Below are positions 16,611 to 24,638 of a DNA stretch of 39,629 nucleotides, piece by piece. Numbering within the stretch: the stretch's first letter is position 1; each line of letters begins with the position of its first letter. Below the pieces are notes generated by a model. The model was given only the letters and a program-made list of their open reading frames with translations. It had not been told where the DNA came from and ran no database searches. Position numbers and translations under genes: made by a program. The DNA is from JBFHDX01 sp041584475 (GTDB lineage: Bacteria > Pseudomonadota > Alphaproteobacteria > UBA8366 > JADFVY01), in the NCBI GenBank assembly GCA_041584475.1, contig JBFHDX010000025.1, positions 1 to 39,629 on the forward strand. The letters run 5' to 3'.

Positions 16611-17404
16611 GTCGCCACCATGCGGTAGCGGTAGACGTGGAAGGTGAGCAGCCCGAGCGCGACGCTGACGGCGGTCGTCCAACCGAGATAGAGCGGATCG
16701 CCGAACGAGGCGTCGATTTCCCGGAAGTAATGCTCGCGGATCAGTTCGAGCGCGTGCAGCACCGGGTTCCACAGCAGGTAGTCGCGGTATTCGGCGGGCA
16801 GGCGTTCGACCGAAAAGAAGATGCCCGAGATGAAATAAAGGGGCCGCAGCACGATCGGCACGACCTGGGTGGTGTCGGTGAACATCGTCGCCGCGACGCA
16901 GGCCAGCGACCCGAGGCCGAGGCCCAGCAGGGCGAGCAGGAGGAAGACCATGAGCACCGGCAACGGATCGTGCACGGCGACGTCGAAGCCGAGCCACGCG
17001 GCGCCGGTCATGAACACGACGAAGACGGCGCCGTAGATCACGACCTCGAGGATGGCGCGCGCGATCAGCGTATCGATCGGCTTGACCTGACGATAGCTGA
17101 ACAGGGCCCGGTTTCCCTCGACGGTGCTCATGCCGCGCATGACCATCCGGTGGAACAGCAGATAGGGAATGATCCCGGTCGCCAGGAACAGCGGGAAGTC
17201 GACGTTGCCGGCGACGGTCGGTGACCGGAGCCCGAAGATGATCGACAGTACCGCGACGTGCGCCACGGGTTCGGCGAGCGCCCACGGATAGCCCAGCCGG
17301 TAATGTCCGAAACGGGTCCTGATCTCGCGCAGCACGAGGGCCTGGATGACCTGCGCGTGGGCCACCAGACCAGCAGCGATCGACGAACTGCCGCCACGGA
17401 ACAC
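16607..17404 (-). CDS. kpsM: KpsM-like capsule ABC transporter permease
   Basis: A 265-residue ABC-2 type permease. Landmarks match KpsM: VLREIRTRFGHYRLGYPWAL near the N-terminus, FSYRQVKPIDTLIARAILE in the middle and PLYFISGIFFSVERLPAEYR before the last helices; six membrane segments can be counted. It forms the inner-membrane channel for the finished, lipid-linked capsule chain. I chose GTG at 17404 because AAGGA lies 7 bases upstream and the length then matches the family; an in-frame ATG at 17458 would add 18 residues. It is the first gene of kpsMTED, divergent from the tandem sulfotransferase. Confidence 0.9.
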   Translation of the reverse strand: MFRGGSSSIAAGLVAHAQVIQALVLREIRTRFGHYRLGYPWALAEPVAHVAVLSIIFGLRSPTVAGNVDFPLFLATGIIPYLLFHRMVMRGMSTVEGNRALFSYRQVKPIDTLIARAILEVVIYGAVFVVFMTGAAWLGFDVAVHDPLPVLMVFLLLALLGLGLGSLACVAATMFTDTTQVVPIVLRPLYFISGIFFSVERLPAEYRDYLLWNPVLHALELIREHYFREIDASFGDPLYLGWTTAVSVALGLLTFHVYRYRMVAT

Positions 17405-17714
17405 GTGCTCGTCCTTTCGATCCGGACCGCATGCGTGCGATGCCGGGTCCCTACTCATTCGCCGCTTCAGCGTTAAGATCGCGTAAATTCGCCGTCGAAT
17501 GCGGCCGTCCGCGCGCCGCATCCCGCGCGACCGGCGGCCCTGTCGGCCACGGCGGAAGCAAAGGGGTCCGCCTTAAGGTTCTTGTTACACTTCCTGACCT
17601 AAGAATACCTCCAGCAGTATGTAGCGGGATGCCCGGCGAGGCCGGCGGTGGTCCGACGGGAGTGCGAGTGGGCGGCTCCGGCGCGGACCGTGGCCGGCCC
17701 GTCGGATATCGGGA
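17405..17714. other. 310-base divergent intergenic region (kpsM / sulfotransferase)
   Basis: This gap must hold the promoters of the kpsMTED operon (left) and the plus-strand accessory block (right). A lower-GC stretch around 17570-17625 stands out, with TTGTTA at 17582 and CCTAAGAA at 17598-17605, but no clean sigma-70 pair at normal spacing. The same 8-mer recurs in opposite orientation upstream of kpsC. No coding capacity is convincing. Confidence 0.4.
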
Positions 17715-19403
17715 ATGCTCGGGAACATCAGGAAGATCGTCGTTGTCGCGGGCTGTCAGAGGAGCGGCGTCCTGCTCGTCGGCCAGATTATCGGTGCCCA
17801 TCCGGATACCGTCCTGCTCGAGGAACAGGATGGGGCAGGCACATGGTTTCGCGCCCACCTCGCCGGTGACGCGAACGCGCCCGAACTGCTGCGCGAGGTG
17901 CTCTCCCGCGCCGCCGGGAAATACCGGCCGCGGCAGCAGCGAATCGTGCAGGCAACCGCCGAGGCGAAGCCGGCGATCCGGCACAACGTCACGCATCTCG
18001 TCCTGCAGGTGCCCGATCTCATGTACCAGTACGCGGCACTGGCGCGGTCGGACACGCCCGTCAGCGTCGTGATGCCGGTGCGCGACCCGAGGGCAGTCGT
18101 CGCCTCGATGATGAAGTTCGGGGGTATCCGCCTCGTCGACGATCACGTCCGAGCGATCAGGAACGACGCCGCACTGGCTGCCGAACATATCGATGAACTG
18201 GCCCGTCTCGACGATGGGACGGAACCGCCTCATGCGCGCATGGCCGCCATGTGGCGGTTAGCGACCTCGCTGTACGGGAGATTCCTCGACAGCGGTCTGC
18301 CGACGCTGAGGATCCGATACGAGGATCTGGTCGAGGACACGCTTGCGACCTGCCGCGCGCTCAGCAGCCATGTCGGGTTGCCCTTCGATCGCCGCATGAC
18401 GACGCACGATCGGATCTTTCAAGGACTGTCGCGCGACCTGACCGAGCGGTCGCGACCGCTCGACCGGCTCTCGATCGACGCATGGCGAGACCGGCTGACC
18501 CCGCGGCAAGAACGCGAGATCGTCCGGATCGCCGGCGAGCAAATGGCCGCACTGGGTTTCGAGGATGTCGCACGGCGCAAACGGCCCGCCCGGGCCCGTG
18601 CGATCCCGGACGAGCTCGTCCGTCGCCCGATCATACTGACCGGGCGCGGCGGCAGCGGCACGAGACTCCTGGCGGACATCGCGGAACGTGTCGGGATCTT
18701 CATCGGCAACCGATTGAATCACTCGGGAGATTCGCTCGAATGGCTCGACCTCATCTTCGAAATGGCCATCGAAAAGGCGACAGCGCCAGAGCCGAGCGGG
18801 GCGATGTCGGCGGAAATGCGGCAGCGCCTGCTCGCGTCGCGGGCGAGGAGCATCCTCGGCATGGGCACGTGGCAGGAGGGCCAGCTCTGGGGCTTCAAGC
18901 TGCCCGAGGCGATGATCGTCGTTCCCGAGCTTTTCAGCGCCTTCCCCGACGCGAAATTGATCCATCTTGTGCGACACCCCGTGGACTGCAGCCTGCGCCG
19001 AACACACCTGACATCCCGAACGAACAACCGCTTGGGAGAGGCGGTGCTGCCGGCCGCTTATCGGTGGGTGGGCCTCAGCGACGCGCAGCTGCGGGCGCAT
19101 GAGGACCACATGCGGAACGCGGTGTCGTGGCTATATCAGGTCGACGGCGTGACGCGGTTTGCGCGCCGTCGTCTCTCATCGGCGCAGTATCTTGAGCTCC
19201 GCTACGAGGATATCTGCAACGATCCGCACGCGGTCATCCGGCGCCTGGTCGCTTTCACCGGTGCCGCGACAGAGCGCGTAGAGTCGCCCGGAATCGATCC
19301 GGCGCGCATGCGCAGCTTCCGACCGCCGGACAGTCGCGTCGGCGAAGTCTGGGGTCTTTGCCGGCATGTCGCGACAGCTCTCGGATACGGGCCCGTCACA
19401 TGA
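17715..19403 (+). CDS. Tandem two-domain sulfotransferase-family protein
   Basis: A 562-residue protein with two successive P-loop sulfotransferase-like domains. Domain 1 (about 1-285) has the PAPS 5'-phosphosulfate-loop-like VVVAGCQRSGVLLVGQIIG and the 3'-phosphate region VMPVRDPRAVVASMMKF. Domain 2 (about 300-562) repeats the plan with IILTGRGGSGTRLLADI and HLVRHPVDCSLRRTHLTS. Both domains also carry an LRxRYEDL/LELRYEDI strand. The usual RSGTT is altered in domain 1 (RSGVL), so one domain may be catalytic and the other diverged. The likely role is sulfation of a capsule sugar or a lipid intermediate using PAPS. It opens the plus-strand accessory block. The ATG at 17715 has GGGA adjacent, a mediocre site. 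Confidence 0.8.
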   Translation: MLGNIRKIVVVAGCQRSGVLLVGQIIGAHPDTVLLEEQDGAGTWFRAHLAGDANAPELLREVLSRAAGKYRPRQQRIVQATAEAKPAIRHNVTHLVLQVPDLMYQYAALARSDTPVSVVMPVRDPRAVVASMMKFGGIRLVDDHVRAIRNDAALAAEHIDELARLDDGTEPPHARMAAMWRLATSLYGRFLDSGLPTLRIRYEDLVEDTLATCRALSSHVGLPFDRRMTTHDRIFQGLSRDLTERSRPLDRLSIDAWRDRLTPRQEREIVRIAGEQMAALGFEDVARRKRPARARAIPDELVRRPIILTGRGGSGTRLLADIAERVGIFIGNRLNHSGDSLEWLDLIFEMAIEKATAPEPSGAMSAEMRQRLLASRARSILGMGTWQEGQLWGFKLPEAMIVVPELFSAFPDAKLIHLVRHPVDCSLRRTHLTSRTNNRLGEAVLPAAYRWVGLSDAQLRAHEDHMRNAVSWLYQVDGVTRFARRRLSSAQYLELRYEDICNDPHAVIRRLVAFTGAATERVESPGIDPARMRSFRPPDSRVGEVWGLCRHVATALGYGPVT

Positions 19404-19566
19404 CGGGGCGCGCCCAATCGGTGGCAATCGACACGCCGGCCGGCAGGGGGTGTGCCGAGGCGTGCCGCGTCGGTCGGACGGTCGAGAGCTCTCGGCGGCG
19501 GCGCACGCAAGCGCGACGACGGATGCGTCGGCCAGCATCGCATCGTCCTCAGGCCGGGCCGGGATC

Positions 19567-21237
19567 ATGAGCGCCGAACAAACGCTCATCGCCCTTCTGC
19601 AGCGCGCCGCAAGGCGTTTTCCTGAACGCGGAATCGGCATACTCGATCCCTGGGGCCGCGCCTTGGACCGCCGGTGCTATCCGGAAATCGAAATTCTCGC
19701 CACGACGACCGCGGCGCGGTTGGCCCGGGTCGGAGTCCGACCGGGAGAGCCGATCCTGATCAGCCTTCCGACGTCCTGGGCCTGGTTCGGCGCGTGGTTC
19801 GGCGCGATCGTCCTCGGTGCCCTGCCGGCGGCAGTCTCGCCCGGCGCCATCCTCGCCTCTCCGCGCTACCATCAGCAGCGGCTGCTGCGCACTGCCGCGC
19901 GGTTGGGAGCACGGCTGATCATCAGCGCCCGCAAATCGTCCGGCTCGGTGCCGCCGGACGCTGCCAGCATCCGGGTCATCACGCCCGCGGAGCTGGAGCG
20001 TCTCACCGTCGACCGCCCCCACGCCCCGGCTGCGGTCGATCCGGCAGGGCCCGCCTACCTGCAGATGACCAGCGGCTCCACCGGAATGCCGCGCGCCGCC
20101 GTGATCTCTCATCGCGCGGTCGGCCACAATATCCGTGCCCTGTCGCAGGCTGTCCGCGCGCCGCGCGGCGCGGACGCCGGATCCGCAGGGCAGCTTGCCG
20201 TGTTCTGGGTCCCGATGTACCACGATATGGGACTCGTCGAGATGCTGGAATGCGTGGCGCTGGGGCGGGACCTCACGCTCCTCCTCCCGCGAACCTTTCT
20301 CGGGCAGCCGCAGACGTGGCTCCGGCGGCTCGCCGCGGCCGACGGCGAAAGCGTGTCCGTCGGCCCGAACTTCGGTTATCAGTACTGCGTCGACCGGCTG
20401 AGATCCTGGTCGGCCGAAAGGCTCGACCTTTCGGCGTTCGGTACGGCGATCATATCGGCCGAAATGGTCCGGCCCGAGACGGTCGACGCTTTTTCGCAGG
20501 CATTCCAGGCATACGGATTTCGCCGCGAAGCGTTTCGACCCGCATACGGGCTGGCCGAGGCCACGGTCCTGGTGACGATGGATCAGGCGGGGCTGGGGCC
20601 GAGAACCACCCGCATCCCCGGGGCGGCAGGATCGACAGCGGCGATGCCGCAGGTCACGTGCTGCGGCAAACCCGTCAGCGACACCCGACTGCGGATCATG
20701 GCGCCGGACGGCTCGACATTGCCGGAGAACGCGACAGGCGAGATCCATGTGGCCGGCCCGGCCTTGTTTTCGGGTTACTACAACGATCCCGAGGCGACCT
20801 CGGAGGTGCTCGCGGACGGCTGGCTCCGGACCGGCGATCTCGGCTTCCTGAGAGACGGCGAGCTGTACGTCACCGGCCGGCTCAAGGACGTCCTCATCGT
20901 CCGCGGCGAGAACATCATGCCCTACGAGCTCGAGCAGTGCGCGGATGCTGTAGCGGGAAACGCAAGGGGGGAGCGTTCGGCAGCCTTTGGCGTGGCAGGC
21001 GAGTCGGGCAGCGAGGAGATCGTCGTTGCGGTGGAGAGCTCGGAGCGCGACACGGCCAAGCTCACCGCCATCGGTCGCGCAATCCGCGGTCGCATCGGCC
21101 GCGAATTGGGCATTGCGCTGCGCGACGTCATCATCGTCCGGCGCGGCACGATCCCGCGCACCAGCAGCGGCAAGACGCGACGCGGTGATCTTCGAGAACT
21201 CTACCGTCAGGGTGCGCTCGACCGGCTGTCACCGTGA
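19567..21237 (+). CDS. Fatty-acyl-AMP ligase-like AMP-binding enzyme
   Basis: A 556-residue ANL-superfamily adenylating enzyme. Conserved cores are TSGSTGMPR (from residue 168), AYGLAEA, LRTGDLGF, GRLKDVLIVRGENIMPYELE and the catalytic lysine K536 in PRTSSGKTRR. The sequence resembles fatty-acyl-AMP ligases (FAALs), which activate an acid to acyl-AMP and load it onto an ACP; an acyl-CoA synthetase is the alternative. The ACP gene three genes on supports the FAAL reading. The ATG at 19567 places the start just before the usual LIALLQRAARRFPERG helix. The frame stays open upstream without a better start. The substrate is unknown. Confidence 0.82.
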   Translation: MSAEQTLIALLQRAARRFPERGIGILDPWGRALDRRCYPEIEILATTTAARLARVGVRPGEPILISLPTSWAWFGAWFGAIVLGALPAAVSPGAILASPRYHQQRLLRTAARLGARLIISARKSSGSVPPDAASIRVITPAELERLTVDRPHAPAAVDPAGPAYLQMTSGSTGMPRAAVISHRAVGHNIRALSQAVRAPRGADAGSAGQLAVFWVPMYHDMGLVEMLECVALGRDLTLLLPRTFLGQPQTWLRRLAAADGESVSVGPNFGYQYCVDRLRSWSAERLDLSAFGTAIISAEMVRPETVDAFSQAFQAYGFRREAFRPAYGLAEATVLVTMDQAGLGPRTTRIPGAAGSTAAMPQVTCCGKPVSDTRLRIMAPDGSTLPENATGEIHVAGPALFSGYYNDPEATSEVLADGWLRTGDLGFLRDGELYVTGRLKDVLIVRGENIMPYELEQCADAVAGNARGERSAAFGVAGESGSEEIVVAVESSERDTAKLTAIGRAIRGRIGRELGIALRDVIIVRRGTIPRTSSGKTRRGDLRELYRQGALDRLSP

Positions 21238-21280
21238 TCCGTGCAGCGGCGCGCCCGCCGCGGCATGTGGAGAGTAATCT

Positions 21281-21306
21281 ATTCTTAAACAAGGGCTCAT
21301 AAGAAT
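21281..21306. promoter_or_regulatory. Dyad-symmetric site ahead of the radical SAM gene
   Basis: ATTCTTA (21281-21287) and TAAGAAT (21300-21306) form a perfect 7-base dyad with a 12-base spacer, in an AT-rich island 55 bases before the gene. A second partly overlapping pair, AACAAGG (21288-21294) and CCTTGTT (21317-21323), follows. It may be an operator or an mRNA hairpin. The binding factor is unknown. Confidence 0.35.
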
Positions 21307-21360
21307 CAATGTTCTGCCTTGTTGAACGGAGTCACGGCCTCGGTCCGCGAGCGAACCCGC

Positions 21361-22977
21361 ATGGCGAAGTCCCTGTACCTGATAAATCCAGCCGCGACGC
21401 ATCACGGCTATTTCGGAGCGGAGGTGTTCCGCGCGTGGGGCATGAGGCCGGCCCACACGACGGCGGACCTCGCCACACTGACCGTTGCGGCCCTCGCCCC
21501 CGGGGACTGGGATATCAGGATCTGCGAGGAGTACGTCGAAGACGCTGATTTCGACCATGATTGCGACTTCGTTGGCATCACCGGCAAGGTCACGCAGGTG
21601 GCGCGCATGCTGGAGATCGCCGACGAATTCCGCCGCCGCGGCAAGCCGGTGATCATCGGCGGACCGCATGCCACGCTGGCGCCGGAGACCTTCCGCGACC
21701 GTTGCGATATCCTTGTCGTTGGCGAACTCGAGGGAATTGCGGAGCAGTTCTTCGCCGATCTCGAACGAGGATGCTGGAAAAAGGAATATGAGGGCGGCAA
21801 GCCGGATCTGGCGTTGTCTCCGTTGCCGCGCTGGGATCTCTACCCGCACGATGACATCCTGAGCGGGGCCGTCCAGACTTCCCGCGGCTGTCCCTTCGAA
21901 TGTGAATTTTGCGATGTAATTCAGTATCTTGGTCGCCGGCAACGGCATAAGCCCGTCGATCAGATCATCAGCGAGCTCGAGACGCTCTATCAGATCGGTT
22001 TCCGCGACGTGTTCCTGTCGGACGACAATTTCACGGTCTACCGACGGCGCGCGAAGGCGGCACTTGCCGCGATCCGGGACTGGAACATCGGGCGACCGGA
22101 CGGTCCCGTGACGTTCATGACGCAGCTGTCGATCGATGCGGCCAAGGACGCGGAGATCATGCAGCTGCTGTCGGAAGCGGGCGTCACGCGGGTGTTCATC
22201 GGCATCGAGACGCCCAATGTCGAAAGCCTGAAGGAGACCCGCAAGCGCCAGAATGTCGGTGTCGACCTGCTCGGGCTCGTCCGCGTGTTTCTGGATTACG
22301 GAATTACGGTCTATGGCGGCATGATCGTCGGCTTCGACAATGACGGACCCGATATCTTCGAACGACAGTTCGAATTCGCCATGGCAAGCCCGATACCGTG
22401 TTTCAGCGTGGGCAGCCTGATGGCGCCCGTCGCCACGCCGCTTTACGACCGCATGCTCAAAGAGGGTCGGCTGACCGCAGGTCCGAACGCGGCGCCCGGC
22501 GGCATCTTCGACACCAATATCGTCCCGAAGCAAATGTCGAGCGCGGACTTCCAGACCGGGCTGGCGTGGCTGTGCAACCGGCTTTACAGCCCGGAAAATT
22601 TCGCCAAACGGGTCATCCGCATGATCGACTGCATGGGTCGGCAACGCGGCCCGCTGTTCCGCGGCAAAGTCGGCGGATTGAAGTTTCCGACGCGCGAGGT
22701 CAGCTTGCGCGTCGCTACGCTCATCAAGACGTTTCTCCTGAGCGGCAGCGACGAACGCGCGATATGGAAGGATATCAGCGCGGCGGTTGCCGCAAAGCCC
22801 GAAACCGGGCCGGCAGTGGCAAGCGCGCTGTTTTTCTATACCCAGGCGCGTTACCTCTTTGATCGGGCCGGAGTGTGGAATCCAGGCATCTATGGCGCCA
22901 CGCCGTTCGGTGACGGCGTGGCGGGCAAGGCGGACGAACGCGCGACGGAGCACGCCGCCGCGCCGGAGCGGCCCTGA
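21361..22977 (+). CDS. Cobalamin-binding-domain radical SAM protein
   Basis: A 538-residue class B-type radical SAM protein. The N-terminal part (about 1-150) is a B12-binding-like Rossmann domain with VIIGGPHATLAPE. The radical SAM core follows with the cluster motif C177-x3-C181-x2-C184 in TSRGCPFECEFCDVIQYLG, then DDNFTVYRRRAKA and VFIGIETPN. The C-terminal third resembles the DUF4070-type extension of HpnP-like methylases. Such enzymes methylate or rearrange unactivated carbons. Next to an ACP and a FAAL-like enzyme, an acyl-chain or sugar substrate is plausible, but this is inference. I chose ATG 21361 (MAKSLYLINP); TTG 21319 would add 14 residues. The stop overlaps the ACP start (TGATG). 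Confidence 0.85.
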   Translation: MAKSLYLINPAATHHGYFGAEVFRAWGMRPAHTTADLATLTVAALAPGDWDIRICEEYVEDADFDHDCDFVGITGKVTQVARMLEIADEFRRRGKPVIIGGPHATLAPETFRDRCDILVVGELEGIAEQFFADLERGCWKKEYEGGKPDLALSPLPRWDLYPHDDILSGAVQTSRGCPFECEFCDVIQYLGRRQRHKPVDQIISELETLYQIGFRDVFLSDDNFTVYRRRAKAALAAIRDWNIGRPDGPVTFMTQLSIDAAKDAEIMQLLSEAGVTRVFIGIETPNVESLKETRKRQNVGVDLLGLVRVFLDYGITVYGGMIVGFDNDGPDIFERQFEFAMASPIPCFSVGSLMAPVATPLYDRMLKEGRLTAGPNAAPGGIFDTNIVPKQMSSADFQTGLAWLCNRLYSPENFAKRVIRMIDCMGRQRGPLFRGKVGGLKFPTREVSLRVATLIKTFLLSGSDERAIWKDISAAVAAKPETGPAVASALFFYTQARYLFDRAGVWNPGIYGATPFGDGVAGKADERATEHAAAPERP

Positions 22978-23255
22978 TGACGACCGGCACAAGTGCAATG
23001 CCGATCGCATCGACGCGGCACGCCGGTATCGCGCTGGCGGCCATCGGCCGGCTCAGCGGCTCGCGACCGGACGATTTCGCCCCCGAGACGGAGCTCGTCG
23101 CCGACCTCGGATTCGATTCGGTGAAACTGATCGATCTTCTCATGGAGCTCGAAGAGCGCCTCGATATCAAGCTCCAGGAGGAGGACGTGGCCGACATGTC
23201 GACCATTGCCGACCTGCTTACGATCATCGAGCGCAAGCTGGAGATCGGCCGGTAG
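22977..23255 (+). CDS. Acyl carrier protein
   Basis: A 92-residue acyl carrier protein. The phosphopantetheine attachment serine is S48 in DLGFDSVKLIDLLMELEERL, a DSV variant of the usual DSL. The acidic helix II and the later helix (STIADLLTIIERKLE) match the ACP fold. It is too divergent to be the housekeeping AcpP and should serve the FAAL-like enzyme upstream, carrying an acyl thioester for the radical SAM protein or the downstream hydrolase. Its ATG overlaps the upstream stop by one base, so the two are translationally coupled. ATG at residue 8 is an alternative start. Confidence 0.9.
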   Translation: MTTGTSAMPIASTRHAGIALAAIGRLSGSRPDDFAPETELVADLGFDSVKLIDLLMELEERLDIKLQEEDVADMSTIADLLTIIERKLEIGR

Positions 23256-23266
23256 GGACAGAGGCG

Positions 23267-24583
23267 ATGGACGCGGAGAAGGCTCGCACGGGGATCGAGG
23301 AGGCCTTGGCGTGTGGTGATTGCCACGCCGCCTACGGCCTGGCGACGGAAATCCTCGAAAAGCATCCCAAGAACGCCGAGCTACACTATCTCGCCGGGCA
23401 GGCGGCACAGCGCTTCGACGTCGCGGCGGCGCTGCGCCACCTGCGCCAGGCAAACATGCTGGAGCCCCGGCACCTGGCGATCGGGCGAAGCCTGGCGAAT
23501 CTCCTCATGGAGACCGGCCATCGCGATGAGGCCGTGCGCATCGTCAACGGCTACCTGCCGGAGGATCTCGAAGATTTCAGGCCGGATCGGACCGAGGTTC
23601 TGCTGTTCCCGGGACGCTGGACGCGTGACCACATCGCCGCGGACGACGGTATCGGCCCGCAGAACGCCTCGCGATGGGCGCTGACAAGATGCCTCCACAT
23701 CACGGAGATCGATGACGCTCTGGCCGCCCTGGACAGATGCGGCGAAGCCACGCTGACAGGCGAAAACCGGGACTTTCTCGATGTACTGCGCGGGGTCATG
23801 GGCGCGACGCGGACGCTCAGGCTTTCGTGCCCGGAGCCGGTGCGGCAGAATATCGAATGGGAGATCGAGCGACAGATCCTTGGTTTCAGCGGCGGCCATC
23901 TCGCGTTCCCGGCCGACTCCGACGTGACGGTCGTGTTCTTTTCCGGCTTCGCCGGTCACATGAACATTCTGCCACTGGACAAATTCCACTGGCACGCGCG
24001 GACTCTGCCGGCGAACATCGTCTATGTCAGGGACACGATGAAGTGCCTGCACCTCTCGGGCATCCAGGGAATCGACGGGCGGCTCGACGGAGCGGTGGAC
24101 TACCTCGGTGAGCTCTTGGCCGCGATGGGGACGCGCAAGCTCGTGTCGGTCGGTTTTTCCTCCGGCTCCTTCGCCGCGTTGGCGTACGGGATGCGTCTCG
24201 GCGCGCGGCGCTGCCTGGCGTTCAGTCCGGTCTCGCGCCTCGACGACGGCATTCTGGACGACGACCCACGCGGATCCGCCAATCCACAGGCGAGGCGCGT
24301 CTTCCAGCGGCTGGCGAGGGATCTGGACCTGCGGAAACTGATCCGCTCACACCCCGACAGCCGTGTCGACCTCTACTATGGCGACGGCTGCGGCGAGGAC
24401 AAGATCCACGTGGATTACCTCCGCGACCTGCGGAACGTCCGGCATCACCCGGTCCCGAGCGCATCCGAACACGGCATCGCGATGCGCATGATTGCACGCG
24501 GCTCGTTTCGCACGGCGCTCGCCGCGGTGATCGGCCCCGCCGGCGACCGGCCGATGCCCCCCGTGTCCCAATCGATCAGCTGA
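23267..24583 (+). CDS. TPR and alpha/beta-hydrolase fusion protein
   Basis: A 438-residue protein. Residues 1-100 are TPR-like helices (LHYLAGQAAQRFDVAAALRH; LANLLMETGHRDEAVRIVNG). The C-terminal part (about 220-420) resembles an alpha/beta hydrolase. It has a hydrophobic first strand (VTVVFFSGFAGHMN), the nucleophile elbow G296-F-S298-S-G300, a candidate acid D373 in LYYGDGCGED and a candidate base H402 in SEHG. It could be a thioesterase or acyltransferase acting on the ACP-bound product. It starts 11 bases after the ACP and ends the plus-strand block. No signal peptide is present, so it is cytoplasmic. The exact function is unknown. Confidence 0.75.
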   Translation: MDAEKARTGIEEALACGDCHAAYGLATEILEKHPKNAELHYLAGQAAQRFDVAAALRHLRQANMLEPRHLAIGRSLANLLMETGHRDEAVRIVNGYLPEDLEDFRPDRTEVLLFPGRWTRDHIAADDGIGPQNASRWALTRCLHITEIDDALAALDRCGEATLTGENRDFLDVLRGVMGATRTLRLSCPEPVRQNIEWEIERQILGFSGGHLAFPADSDVTVVFFSGFAGHMNILPLDKFHWHARTLPANIVYVRDTMKCLHLSGIQGIDGRLDGAVDYLGELLAAMGTRKLVSVGFSSGSFAALAYGMRLGARRCLAFSPVSRLDDGILDDDPRGSANPQARRVFQRLARDLDLRKLIRSHPDSRVDLYYGDGCGEDKIHVDYLRDLRNVRHHPVPSASEHGIAMRMIARGSFRTALAAVIGPAGDRPMPPVSQSIS

Positions 24584-24638
24584 ACCGGCGCCGCGCGCGC
24601 CGCCCTCGCCCGACCGGCTCGCGGTACGCCGGTGCCGT

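Noticed and set aside
24584..24638. Inverted repeat ACCGGCG/CGCCGGT at the convergent junction
   Set aside because: A 7-base GC-rich repeat with a loop of about 35 bases is expected by chance here and has no T-run.
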